Assembly (NCBI GenBank): GCA_905182935.1
Contig: CAJJDL010000077.1
Span: 1 to 6,203, forward strand
Direction: 5' to 3'
Origin: an uncultured Nitrospinaceae bacterium
GTDB lineage: Bacteria; Nitrospinota; Nitrospinia; Nitrospinales; VA-1
Length of the DNA: 6,203 bases
Positions within the stretch are counted from its first letter, which is position 1; every line of letters begins with the position of its first letter. The translations under genes and the position numbers were made by a program. Below are positions 1 to 6,203 of the stretch, one piece after another. Under the pieces are notes generated by a model that searched no databases, was not told the DNA's origin, and saw only the letters and a program-made list of their open reading frames with translations.

Positions 1-633
1 GAAGGAACAAAAGAAAACTTATTCAATTTGGTTGAAAAGTTTTCGGATATATATAAGCTAAATACTCTTAGCTTAGTTAAGCTTGAGCGTATGGCTGAGA
101 AGTCTGCAAAGAATTTGGTTGAAGCAATTAATAAAAGTAAATCTGCTGGATTAGCTCGTTTAATTTATGCTTTGGGAGTGCGTCATGTTGGGCAAAGAGC
201 TGGAATTGTTTTAGCTAGGCATTTTCATTCTATGACAAACATTCAAAGTGCAAAAGTTGAAGAGTTAGAGTTTGTTATGGAAATAGGGGAGGTCGTTGCC
301 AAAAGTTTGGAAGATTTTTTCAGCCATGAATCAAATATTAGTGAAATTATTTGCCTTAATAAGCTTGGTTTGAAAATGGAAGTTAAAGGAGAAGTTGTAG
401 GAGATGAACTACTTGGAAAGCAATTTGTTTTGACAGGGTCTTTAGATTCTTTTACACGTGATGAGGCAAAAAATAAAATTTCAGCATTAGGCGGTCGGAT
501 TACATCGAATGTATCAAAAAAAACTGATTACATCATAGTTGGATTAGACCCAGGATCTAAAGCAGATAAGGCCAAAAAACTTGGCATAGACGTGATCAAC
601 GAACAAACATTTAAGAAAATGATAAAATATTAA
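1..633 (+). CDS. ligA: NAD+-dependent DNA ligase LigA, C-terminal part (5' end outside window)
   Basis: This is the last 210 residues of LigA, which seals nicks in DNA during replication and repair using NAD+. The frame is open from base 1 and ends at TAA 631-633. The family is about 670 residues long, so the adenylation, OB-fold and probably zinc-finger parts lie upstream. Visible here is the helix-hairpin-helix region, with LERMAEKSAKNL, then LARLIYALGVRHVGQRAG, then a second hairpin near EFVMEIGEVVAKSLEDFF. It is followed by a BRCT domain from about residue 137 to the end (GKQFVLTGSL, then KTDYIIVGLDPGSKADKAK), which is highly characteristic of LigA. A TTG at base 28 lies inside the protein and is not the true start. 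The gene converges on the helicase gene and is not in the sdh operon. Identification is firm; nothing in the visible part looks broken. Confidence 0.96.
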   Translation, partial: EGTKENLFNLVEKFSDIYKLNTLSLVKLERMAEKSAKNLVEAINKSKSAGLARLIYALGVRHVGQRAGIVLARHFHSMTNIQSAKVEELEFVMEIGEVVAKSLEDFFSHESNISEIICLNKLGLKMEVKGEVVGDELLGKQFVLTGSLDSFTRDEAKNKISALGGRITSNVSKKTDYIIVGLDPGSKADKAKKLGIDVINEQTFKKMIKY

Positions 634-788
634 GAAAATATATACAATTAAAGTTAGTTAGCGCTATATGATTACTGGAAATAATGAAGATGTTTAATTA
701 TATTTGCTTTAAAAGCAGAAAATAAAAAATTTCAAAAATTTCTAAATATAAAACATTAAACAATTTTGGTGGGTTTTTAGAAGTTATT
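634..788. other. Convergent intergenic gap between ligA and rhlB
   Basis: These 155 very A+T-rich bases separate the stop of ligA from the stop of the oppositely oriented helicase gene. A terminator is expected for each gene, but no strong GC-rich hairpin with a T-run is present. The best hairpin is 703-719 (5 bp TGCTT/AAGCA around a TAA loop, extended by a G-T wobble and one T-A pair). It is not followed by a clear T-run on the + strand. The AT-only inverted stretch near 724-750 is too weak to call. No gene or RNA is recognised. Confidence 0.6.
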
Positions 789-2093
789 TTAACGGCGGGG
801 TTTTGATGGTTGGCGGCTATTGCTTTGCGAGTTGTTGGTGCTTCTCTTTAGATTTTGTTTTCCAGTTGATTTAGAGCTGTTCGTTTTTATTGGAGACCGT
901 CGTTTGAAAGAAGGAGCACCTTCCTTTGCGGTTAAGTATAATTCTTCTTCAGCCCACTCAACTGGGATTTTGTTTTTTAGATATTGCTCAACTCTTTCAA
1001 GGTGGGTTGCATAATTTTCGCAGCATAGGGTGATTGCCGTTCCTGTTGCACCAGCTCTTGCAGTTCGACCGATTCTATGGACATAGTCTTCGGGATCTTG
1101 GGGGACGTCATAATTTATTACATGAGTTATGTTGTCGACGTGTATTCCTCGTGAAGCAACATCTGTAGCTATAAGAATATTAAGTTTTCCTATTTTAAAA
1201 TCCTCTAGTACGCTGATACGTTTTTTTTGGTGTAAGTCTCCACTGATCAGTGCAACTACATAATCGTTATGATTGAGTAGTAACTCTAGTCGTTCAGCCC
1301 ACATTTTTGTGTTACAAAAAATTAAAACTTTTTCCCCAGATTCTTTTTTTAGAAGACCAAGTAATAGATTAAACTTTTCGTGTAGTCCCACGTGATAGAG
1401 TACCTGTTTAATTTCGTCTACTACTATTTTACCAGGTGCTACTTCTACTTTTACCGGGTTGTTCATATGTTCGTAGGCTAGTTCCATAACTCGATAGTTT
1501 AGAGTGGCCGAGAATAGCATGGATTGCCTTTTACTATAATGGGAGCAGTTTCTAAATAAGTATCGTAGATCCATAATGAACCCCATATCAAACATACGGT
1601 CGGCTTCATCGATGATCAGGACTTCCAGTCCTTTTAGGCTAAACAACTTCTGCTTATAGTAATCAATAATTCTTCCGGGAGTAGCAATGAGAATATCTGC
1701 TCCATTTTTGATTTGGTTTCGCTGCTTTTCATAATCCATACCACCAAAAATACAAAGGGTTCGAAATCCACAATGTCGGCCAAGTAACTGCGCATCGATT
1801 TCGATTTGTCTTGCCAGTTCACGTGTCGGAGCTATCACTAAGGCTCGCGGAGCGCTTAACCCTTTTTCTTTAGGTTGAGGTTTTGGGTTTTTTAGAAGCC
1901 TGGTAAATAGAGTAATCAGAAAAGCGGCTGTTTTCCCCGTTCCAGTTTGTGCCTGCCCAGCTACATCTTTACCTGACAGAGACAAAGGCAGAGTTTTTTC
2001 TTGTATAGAGGAGCAGTATTTAAAGTCGGCATCTTTAATGCCCTTTAGAACAACCTCTGGAATAGGTAGAGATTCAAATGTAATTTGGTTCAA
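789..2093 (-). CDS. rhlB: DEAD-box ATP-dependent RNA helicase, RhlB-like
   Basis: This is a complete 434-residue ATP-dependent RNA-unwinding enzyme of the cytoplasm. Known RhlB proteins unwind RNA for degradation and can join the RNase E degradosome. All core motifs are present: Q motif (Phe6 and Gln31), AQTGTGKT 48-55, PTREL 89-93, TPGR 138-141, DEAD 162-165, SAT 195-197, the ATDVASRG segment 309-316 and HRIGRTARAG 339-348. The stretch FSATLNYRVMELAYEHMNNP closely follows the equivalent part of E. coli RhlB, and the length (421 in E. coli) agrees. Residues 385-434 form a Ser/Lys/Asn/Arg-rich, probably disordered basic tail, typical of RNA-binding ends. The start is TTG (bases 2093-2091): a TAA in frame lies directly upstream, and the next Met falls after motif Ia. 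No good Shine-Dalgarno is seen. The gene diverges from sdhA. The RhlB subgroup is less sure than the family; RhlE or another DEAD-box paralogue is the alternative. Confidence 0.93.
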   Translation of the reverse strand: MNQITFESLPIPEVVLKGIKDADFKYCSSIQEKTLPLSLSGKDVAGQAQTGTGKTAAFLITLFTRLLKNPKPQPKEKGLSAPRALVIAPTRELARQIEIDAQLLGRHCGFRTLCIFGGMDYEKQRNQIKNGADILIATPGRIIDYYKQKLFSLKGLEVLIIDEADRMFDMGFIMDLRYLFRNCSHYSKRQSMLFSATLNYRVMELAYEHMNNPVKVEVAPGKIVVDEIKQVLYHVGLHEKFNLLLGLLKKESGEKVLIFCNTKMWAERLELLLNHNDYVVALISGDLHQKKRISVLEDFKIGKLNILIATDVASRGIHVDNITHVINYDVPQDPEDYVHRIGRTARAGATGTAITLCCENYATHLERVEQYLKNKIPVEWAEEELYLTAKEGAPSFKRRSPIKTNSSKSTGKQNLKRSTNNSQSNSRQPSKPRR

Positions 2094-2198
2094 TTATTAC
2101 ACCGCTTTGTTTAAAATGGAGAGTATTGAGTTCCATAAATAATAGTACAAATAAGGCAGGATTTTTCAATACAATAGGGCAGATTATTTACAAAATTT

Positions 2199-2226
2199 AT
2201 TATAGTTCGTATTGATAATTTTGCAA
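2199..2226 (-). promoter_or_regulatory. Candidate sigma-70-type promoter for rhlB
   Basis: Reading the minus strand, TTGCAA (2226-2221, four of six matches to TTGACA) is followed after 16 bases by a perfect TATAAT (2204-2199). Transcription would start near 2192, giving a leader of about 100 bases before the TTG start of the helicase. The perfect -10 is supportive, but such hexamers are common by chance in DNA this AT-rich. Confidence 0.4.
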
Positions 2227-2243
2227 CTGGAAACTCATTTATC

Positions 2244-2273
2244 TTGACAGTTTATAGTCCAAAATGATTCAAT
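2244..2273 (+). promoter_or_regulatory. Candidate sigma-70-type promoter for the sdh operon (upstream)
   Basis: A perfect -35 hexamer TTGACA (2244-2249) is followed after 18 bases by TTCAAT (2268-2273), which matches TATAAT at four of six positions. The leader to sdhA would be about 185 bases. The -35 is the best in the gap, while the -10 is weak. Confidence 0.3.
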
Positions 2274-2374
2274 AACGCCTTAATTTTTGGCAAATTAGAT
2301 AGCTTGTCGTTGATTCCCCGCCGATGCCTTTAATTTTACTAAAAGTAGATTCCAAACAGGATTGGATTTTTTAC

Positions 2375-2380
2375 TATAAT
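2375..2380 (+). promoter_or_regulatory. Candidate -10 element for the sdh operon (proximal)
   Basis: A perfect TATAAT sits about 85 bases before the sdhA start. At 16-18 bases upstream there is only poor -35 sequence (CCAAAC around 2352-2357) and no TG extension. It would therefore need an activator or another sigma factor, or it is a chance match. It competes with the TTGACA-based candidate further upstream. Confidence 0.25.
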
Positions 2381-2453
2381 AAAGATGATTATATAGTACC
2401 TTGAGAGGAAAAACTTTAGATTCATAAATTTTGATAAATGACTAAATTGTTAA

Positions 2454-2458
2454 AAGAG
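2454..2458 (+). promoter_or_regulatory. Ribosome binding site supporting the TTG start of sdhA
   Basis: AAGAG lies 7 bases before TTG 2466-2468. The sdhA frame is closed by TAA at 2451-2453, so no upstream start other than this TTG (or a rare ATT) is possible. The first internal Met (residue 16) would cut off the FAD dinucleotide-binding glycines. Confidence 0.5.
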
Positions 2459-2465
2459 ACCTATT

Positions 2466-4175
2466 TTGATTAAACACGATATTGTCATTGTTGGTTCGGG
2501 CCTTGCTGGGATGAGAGCTGCCTTGGAAGTTTGTGAGGATTTAGACGTTGCTATTTTAAGCAAAGTCTATCCGACGCGGTCTCATTCGGGAGCTGCACAG
2601 GGAGGAATAGCTGCCTCGCTAGGAAACTCAGAATCTGATAGCTGGGAAGAACACCTGTACGATACGATTAAGGGTGGCGATTTTCTATGTGATCAGGATG
2701 CAGTGGAAGAATACGTTAAAGCTGCTCCCAGAGTAATATACGAGTTGGAACATTTTGGTTGTGTGTTTAGCCGAACGCCAGATGGGAAGATCGCGCAACG
2801 CAGTTTTGGGGGGCACTCAAAACCCCGTGCATGTTTTTCTGCTGATCGTACTGGTCATGCAATTCTGCATGCCTTGCATGAACCGCTATTAAAACGTTCT
2901 AAATCAATTAAAATTTACTCCGAATGGTTTATGCACTCACTGATTCTTGACGGTGATTCTTGTCATGGTGTTGTCGTTAGTGATATTCGATCAGGTGTAG
3001 TGGAAGTAATACAGGCTAAAGCAGTAATTTTTGCAACGGGTGGGTATGGACGTGTTTTCAACATAACATCCAATGCATTTGCAAGTACTGCCGATGGAGT
3101 TATGGCGGCTTATAATGCTGGGCTTCCACTGGAAGATGCAGAGTTTGTTCAATATCATCCATCGGGTCTTTACCGTCAGGGAATTTTATTTTCTGAGGCA
3201 GCACGAGGAGAGGGTGGTTATCTTTTAAATGGCAAGGGTGAACGGTTCATGGAGAAATATGCCCCTTCTCGCATGGAACTTGCTCCGAGAGATATTGTTG
3301 CGCGTGCAGAGCAAAGTGAAATTGATGCAGGACTGGGGGTCGATGGGAAAGATATTATTCATCTGGACCTTAGGCATTTGGGGAAAACTCGAATTATGGA
3401 GCGTCTGCCTCAAATCCGGCAATTGGGAATTGATTTTATTGGTGTTGATTGTGTTACAGATCCTTTGCCAATTCAACCGACTGCTCATTACTCAATGGGC
3501 GGAATCCCTACTGATAAGTTTGGGCAAGTGATAAAAGATATTGATGGGACTCCTGTGAAGGGTTTCTTTGCCGCCGGTGAGTGTTCTTGTGTTTCGGTTC
3601 ACGGAGCAAATCGTTTAGGCACTAACTCTTTATTAGATGCAGTAGTTTTTGGTGAGCGTGCAGGTCGTGCCGCCCTTGAATATGCGAAAAATATTAATCA
3701 TGCTTCAATTAATGAAAGCCATGAAAAAACTAATGTTTTAGAATTATTTGAAAATGTTTTTCAAAGGGAGGGTAAGGAGAGCTACAATGATATTAGAAAT
3801 GAAATGAAGGTTATTATGACCGAAAATTGTGGTGTTTTTCGAGATGAACATCGACTAACGGTCTGCATCGAAACCATTAAAAAACTTAAAGAAAGGTACA
3901 AAAGAGGAAAAATTACTGACAAGGGGAAGCTATTCAACACCGAAATATATGAAATTTTAGAACTTGGTAATATGCTTGGCATGGCTGAAATAATAGCTGT
4001 CGGTGCTCTCAACCGAAAGGAAAGTCGCGGGGGACATTCTCGAACTGACTATCCCAAACGTGATGATGAAAATTTTTTAATGCATAGTTTTATTTATAAA
4101 ACTGACAATGGTATGGAAATTAAATACAAACCAGTAATAATTACCAAGCATCAGCCTACGGAAAGAACCTATTGA
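2466..4175 (+). CDS. sdhA: Succinate dehydrogenase/fumarate reductase flavoprotein subunit
   Basis: This 569-residue catalytic subunit interconverts succinate and fumarate on covalently bound FAD and passes electrons to SdhB. The N-terminal FAD-binding fold shows GSGLAG (10-15). His40 in [11 protein letters not shown] is the histidine expected to carry FAD. Active-site residues known from E. coli FrdA/SdhA are all in place: His231 (VQYHPSGL), Glu244 ([11 protein letters not shown]), Arg275 (APRDIVARA), His341 (HYSMGG) and Arg383 ([10 protein letters not shown]). The C-terminal signature [19 protein letters not shown] (519-537) is the usual one. Length is normal for the family, and no Tat or other signal peptide is seen, so the domain should face the cytoplasm. 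The start is TTG. Its TGA overlaps the sdhB ATG, making it the first gene of the sdhABE operon. Sequence alone does not tell succinate oxidation from fumarate reduction. Confidence 0.96.
   Translation: MIKHDIVIVGSGLAGMRAALEVCEDLDVAILSKVYPTRSHSGAAQGGIAASLGNSESDSWEEHLYDTIKGGDFLCDQDAVEEYVKAAPRVIYELEHFGCVFSRTPDGKIAQRSFGGHSKPRACFSADRTGHAILHALHEPLLKRSKSIKIYSEWFMHSLILDGDSCHGVVVSDIRSGVVEVIQAKAVIFATGGYGRVFNITSNAFASTADGVMAAYNAGLPLEDAEFVQYHPSGLYRQGILFSEAARGEGGYLLNGKGERFMEKYAPSRMELAPRDIVARAEQSEIDAGLGVDGKDIIHLDLRHLGKTRIMERLPQIRQLGIDFIGVDCVTDPLPIQPTAHYSMGGIPTDKFGQVIKDIDGTPVKGFFAAGECSCVSVHGANRLGTNSLLDAVVFGERAGRAALEYAKNINHASINESHEKTNVLELFENVFQREGKESYNDIRNEMKVIMTENCGVFRDEHRLTVCIETIKKLKERYKRGKITDKGKLFNTEIYEILELGNMLGMAEIIAVGALNRKESRGGHSRTDYPKRDDENFLMHSFIYKTDNGMEIKYKPVIITKHQPTERTY
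4160..4166 (+). promoter_or_regulatory. Ribosome binding site of sdhB, inside the end of sdhA
   Basis: GGAAAGA lies 8 bases before ATG 4175. This spacing favours the ATG over the TTG at 4172, which would leave only 5 bases. Confidence 0.5.
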
Positions 4176-5116
4176 TGATTACTTTTAAGATTAAACGATA
4201 TAATCCAGAGAAACAGGCGGAGTCCTATTTTGAGGAATTTAAATTAGATGATACAGACGACCTGACGTTGTTGGATTGTTTGAATAAAATTAAGTGGACT
4301 CTAGACGGGAGCCTGACTTATCGGATGTCTTGCCGAAGTGCAATATGTGGATCTTGTGCGGTAAAGGCTAATGGCCATGCCATACTTGCTTGCCAGAAAC
4401 AAGCTAGTCACTTGGTCAAAGATAATGATACGATTACTCTTGAACCGCTAGGTAATATGAAACCGATTAAAGATCTAGCGGTTGATTTTAAGCCTTTCTG
4501 GGATAAAATTAATCAAGTAAGCCCATATCTGCAGCCCGAGAAAAAAACTCCAGAAAAAGAGAGAAAGCAATTACCTGAGCAATTTAAACTAATTGATGAT
4601 GCGAGCACATGCATAATGTGTGGTGCATGTTATTCAGATTGCAATGTTCTTGAGGTGGATGATAATTTTTTAGGTCCAGCTGCGCTTGCAAAGGCTCAGC
4701 GATTTGTGCAGGATTCGCGTGACGAAAAAACTTTAGAGCGTGTAAGAAAATTAAGTATGCCAGGTGGAATCTGGGATTGTACTCACTGTGGAGAGTGCGT
4801 GGAGCGCTGTCCCAAGCCAGCGGAACCTTTTGACCGAATAAAGGAAATCATGACAGTCGCCTTGGAGCAGGGTGTTACTAGTAATAATGGTGCTCGTCAT
4901 GCACTCTCATTTACTAAGTCTGTGAAATCCAGTGGCAGTCTCAATGAAAATATTATTCCGGTGGAGTCGCAGGGATTTTTTAATTTTAAAGGGTTGTTTG
5001 ATTTGTTGCCCGTTGGATTACGTATGCTTTTTAAAGGAAAAAATCCACCTATTTTTCATAAGTCTATCGACGAGGTAGAGGATATTAAACGGATTTATAA
5101 GGAGCTGGGTGAGTGA
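4175..5116 (+). CDS. sdhB: Succinate dehydrogenase/fumarate reductase iron-sulfur subunit, type E with C-terminal extension
   Basis: This 313-residue subunit carries electrons from the FAD of SdhA through three Fe-S clusters. The ferredoxin-like N-terminal domain has Cys53, 58, 61 and 73 (CRSAICGSC, then LACQ) for [2Fe-2S]. The second domain has Cys146/149/152/156 ([11 protein letters not shown]) and Cys202/205/208/212 ([12 protein letters not shown]). Classical SdhB has no cysteine at the position of Cys205, so a second [4Fe-4S] in place of [3Fe-4S] is expected. [17 protein letters not shown] (167-183) is a typical SdhB segment. Residues from about 232 to 313 extend beyond the usual length of about 240. 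They resemble the C-terminal part of HdrC-type proteins ([12 protein letters not shown], then [11 protein letters not shown], then an acidic helix). The start is the ATG in TGATG shared with the sdhA stop; TTG at 4172 is possible and adds one residue. It is followed directly by sdhE. Confidence 0.95.
   Translation: MITFKIKRYNPEKQAESYFEEFKLDDTDDLTLLDCLNKIKWTLDGSLTYRMSCRSAICGSCAVKANGHAILACQKQASHLVKDNDTITLEPLGNMKPIKDLAVDFKPFWDKINQVSPYLQPEKKTPEKERKQLPEQFKLIDDASTCIMCGACYSDCNVLEVDDNFLGPAALAKAQRFVQDSRDEKTLERVRKLSMPGGIWDCTHCGECVERCPKPAEPFDRIKEIMTVALEQGVTSNNGARHALSFTKSVKSSGSLNENIIPVESQGFFNFKGLFDLLPVGLRMLFKGKNPPIFHKSIDEVEDIKRIYKELGE
5099..5104 (+). promoter_or_regulatory. Ribosome binding site of sdhE, inside the end of sdhB
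   Basis: AAGGAG lies 11 bases before ATG 5116 and 8 bases before GTG 5113. The spacing slightly favours GTG while the codon favours ATG. The choice changes the protein by one residue only. Confidence 0.6.
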
Positions 5117-5991
5117 TGAAATTTGCTTTATTTACAGGGTGCGTAGCAAAAGGTGCTACTCGAGAGCTAATGCTTTCAACTACTAAGTCTGCAGAAGGGC
5201 TTGGTATTGAATTTGTTGAAATGAAAAGTGCCGCATGCTGTGGGGCAGGAGTGGTTTCAGAAAAAAATCCGATTTTAGCTGACGCGTTAAATGCCCGTAC
5301 TTTTGCAATCGCTGAAGAAAAAAATTTAGATATTGTCACTATATGCTCTACTTGTCAGGGGATTTTGAAAAAAACAGAATGCCACGTTGACTCAGACCCA
5401 GCTTATAAGGAAAAAATTAATAATGTACTTGAGGGAGGTGGGCATAAATACGCAGGTGGAAAAATAAAAATTCAGCATTTTGCTAATGTGCTTGCTACCG
5501 AAGAAGGATTAAGTCTTTTGAGAGCTAAAGTGAAACGCCCCTTGACAGGTCTCAAAACAGCAGCATTTTATGGTTGTTATGTCTTGCGTCCATCAGAGTT
5601 ATCTTTATACGAAGATCCTGACAATCCGACCGGTATGGAGGAAATTTTCAAAATATTGGGCGCTACACCTGTTTATTATGACAGTCGAACAAAGTGCTGC
5701 GGTTTTCCTATTGTTATGATGAACAAAGAGGCTTCGCATGATATGGCAGGTAATGCACTTATTGATGCGATTGACAGCGGTGCCGATTGTGTGGTGACGG
5801 GATGCCCCTTGTGCCATTTAAGTCTAGATGCCTATCAACCCGAAATCGATAAGATGAATAAGAAGGGTTATTCAATTCCAATTTTACACTTGCCACAATT
5901 AGTAGCCTTAGCTTTAGGTTATTCGCCTCAGGAGTTGGGAATGGATAAACATATCATCTCGACTACAGGACTCGATAAAATTCTCTCCTGA
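5116..5991 (+). CDS. sdhE: Tandem CCG-domain (HdrB-like) subunit of type E succinate:quinone oxidoreductase
   Basis: This 291-residue cysteine-rich protein is related to heterodisulfide reductase subunit B and to the third subunit of type E succinate dehydrogenases (SdhE of Sulfolobus-type enzymes, MfrE of Campylobacter). It has nothing to do with the flavinylation factor also named SdhE. Both CCG motifs are intact: Cys9, Cys41-Cys42, Cys77, Cys80; and Cys154, Cys194-Cys195, Cys230, Cys233. In HdrB each such set holds a non-cubane [4Fe-4S] cluster. There is no transmembrane helix or signal peptide, so any membrane contact would be peripheral. The gene overlaps the sdhB stop (TGATG; GTG at 5113 is an alternative start with better spacing from AAGGAG). 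Its position as the third gene implies that it replaces SdhC/SdhD and passes electrons to or from a quinone. A thiol/disulfide acceptor, as in methanogen TfrAB, is a less likely alternative. Confidence 0.93.
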   Translation: MKFALFTGCVAKGATRELMLSTTKSAEGLGIEFVEMKSAACCGAGVVSEKNPILADALNARTFAIAEEKNLDIVTICSTCQGILKKTECHVDSDPAYKEKINNVLEGGGHKYAGGKIKIQHFANVLATEEGLSLLRAKVKRPLTGLKTAAFYGCYVLRPSELSLYEDPDNPTGMEEIFKILGATPVYYDSRTKCCGFPIVMMNKEASHDMAGNALIDAIDSGADCVVTGCPLCHLSLDAYQPEIDKMNKKGYSIPILHLPQLVALALGYSPQELGMDKHIISTTGLDKILS

Positions 5992-6203
5992 CCCTCGAAG
6001 GCGCTTCATAATTTTAGCAGAACTAAAGCGTGCGTTATTCGTGCTTCCCTTCCATCTATTAGTTCTAACTTTAAATAAGATTAAGAGTAGGTAGAGTATA
6101 TTTAGTTGATAAATGCATATTGGATTCTTTTTGTATTGGTTCAAATCTTGTATTCTACAAGCTTAATAAATTCCTTTTTCTTTTTATAATTAAGGAAAAA
6201 CTA
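5992..6203. other. Downstream intergenic tail of the sdh operon
   Basis: These 212 bases follow the sdhE stop and contain no convincing coding frame on either strand. They hold some weak inverted repeats. AAGGA at 6192-6196, seven bases before the window end, would be well placed as the ribosome binding site of a + strand gene starting at or just after 6204. That downstream gene cannot be identified. Confidence 0.5.
6147..6176 (+). terminator. Weak candidate terminator downstream of sdhABE
   Basis: A perfect 6-bp inverted repeat, CTTGTA (6147-6152) and TACAAG (6156-6161) around a TTC loop, is followed about ten bases later by a pyrimidine tract with T-runs (6171-6185). The stem is AT-rich and the T-run is not adjacent, so this is only the best of several weak candidates. 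Confidence 0.2.

Larger units (their letters stand above)
2094..2465. other. Divergent intergenic region between rhlB and sdhA
   Basis: These 372 A+T-rich bases contain no convincing gene longer than about 26 codons. They must carry the start signals for both the helicase (-) and the sdh operon (+). Candidate promoter elements on both strands are listed separately. A small GC-rich island (about 2317-2328) interrupts the AT-rich sequence but forms no obvious hairpin. No riboswitch, tRNA or clear operator palindrome was recognised by eye. Confidence 0.7.

Noticed and set aside
28..633. A separate 201-residue gene starting at TTG 28
   Set aside because: The frame is open to base 1 and the sequence before it still fits the LigA alignment, so this is the truncated end of ligA and not a stand-alone BRCT protein.
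703..719. Hairpin TGCTT-TAA-AAGCA as terminator of ligA
   Set aside because: It has only a five-pair core, with one wobble and one T-A pair beyond it, and no T-run after it on the + strand.
2277..2337. Short near-repeat GCCTTAATTTT (2277-2287) and GCCTTTAATTTT (2326-2337)
   Set aside because: The two copies differ by an inserted T, are mostly A/T and have no third copy, so they are too weak to call an operator or repeat.
2324..2404. A 26-codon ATG open frame on the + strand in the divergent gap
   Set aside because: It has no Shine-Dalgarno, contains the TATAAT candidate, and its predicted peptide resembles no family I know. It is most likely chance in AT-rich DNA.
3225..3531. Overlapping open frames on both strands inside sdhA (around 3225-3531)
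   Set aside because: They lie wholly within a strongly conserved coding region and have no recognisable domains; they are shadows of sdhA.
5997..6046. Hairpins GAAG-GCG-CTTC (5997-6007) and AAGCGTG/CGTGCTT (6026-6046) after sdhE
   Set aside because: The first has only four pairs. The second has two G-T wobbles and is followed by CCC and not a T-run, so neither is a convincing terminator.
6185..6190. TATAAT near the window end as a promoter
   Set aside because: There is no -35 at proper spacing, and a transcript starting about seven bases later would lose the AAGGA site expected for the next gene.
6171..6197. Inverted repeat TTCCTT/AAGGAA at the window end
   Set aside because: It has a 15-base AT-rich loop and six pairs. 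The AAGGA arm is better explained as a ribosome binding site, and the pairing may be chance.

Overview
This is a chromosomal stretch of an A+T-rich bacterium with ordinary housekeeping and energy genes. No mobile element, CRISPR array, tRNA or rRNA is visible. The lineage cannot be fixed from 6.2 kb. An NAD+-dependent DNA ligase shows it is bacterial, and the RhlB-like RNA helicase points to a Gram-negative (proteobacterial or Desulfobacterota-like) host. The unusual succinate dehydrogenase type occurs in scattered bacteria (for example Campylobacterota) and in archaea, so it does not narrow the choice much.

Layout. Bases 1-633 (+) are the 3' end of ligA: helix-hairpin-helix region, then BRCT domain. 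A 155-base convergent gap (634-788) follows. Bases 789-2093 (-) encode a complete DEAD-box RNA helicase of the RhlB type. A 372-base divergent gap (2094-2465) must hold promoters for both directions; candidate -35/-10 elements can be seen on each strand. Bases 2466-5991 (+) are a tight three-gene operon: flavoprotein (sdhA), iron-sulfur protein (sdhB) and a tandem CCG-domain protein (sdhE, HdrB-like). Both junctions have TGATG stop/start overlaps. The last 212 bases (5992-6203) hold no recognisable gene and end in a possible ribosome binding site for a gene starting just beyond the window.

How the genes work together. The three sdh products should form a non-classical (type E) succinate:quinone oxidoreductase or fumarate reductase. 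Electrons move between succinate/fumarate at the covalently bound FAD of SdhA, the three Fe-S clusters of SdhB, and the cysteine-rich SdhE. SdhE takes the place of the haem-bearing membrane anchors SdhC/SdhD, which are absent here. The sequence carries the full set of type-E marks: an extra cysteine that should turn the usual [3Fe-4S] centre into [4Fe-4S], a C-terminal HdrC-like extension on SdhB, and two intact CCG motifs in SdhE. The direction in vivo (TCA cycle, fumarate respiration or reductive TCA) cannot be decided from sequence. This is the most interesting system in the window, but it is a known if uncommon family and not a new one.
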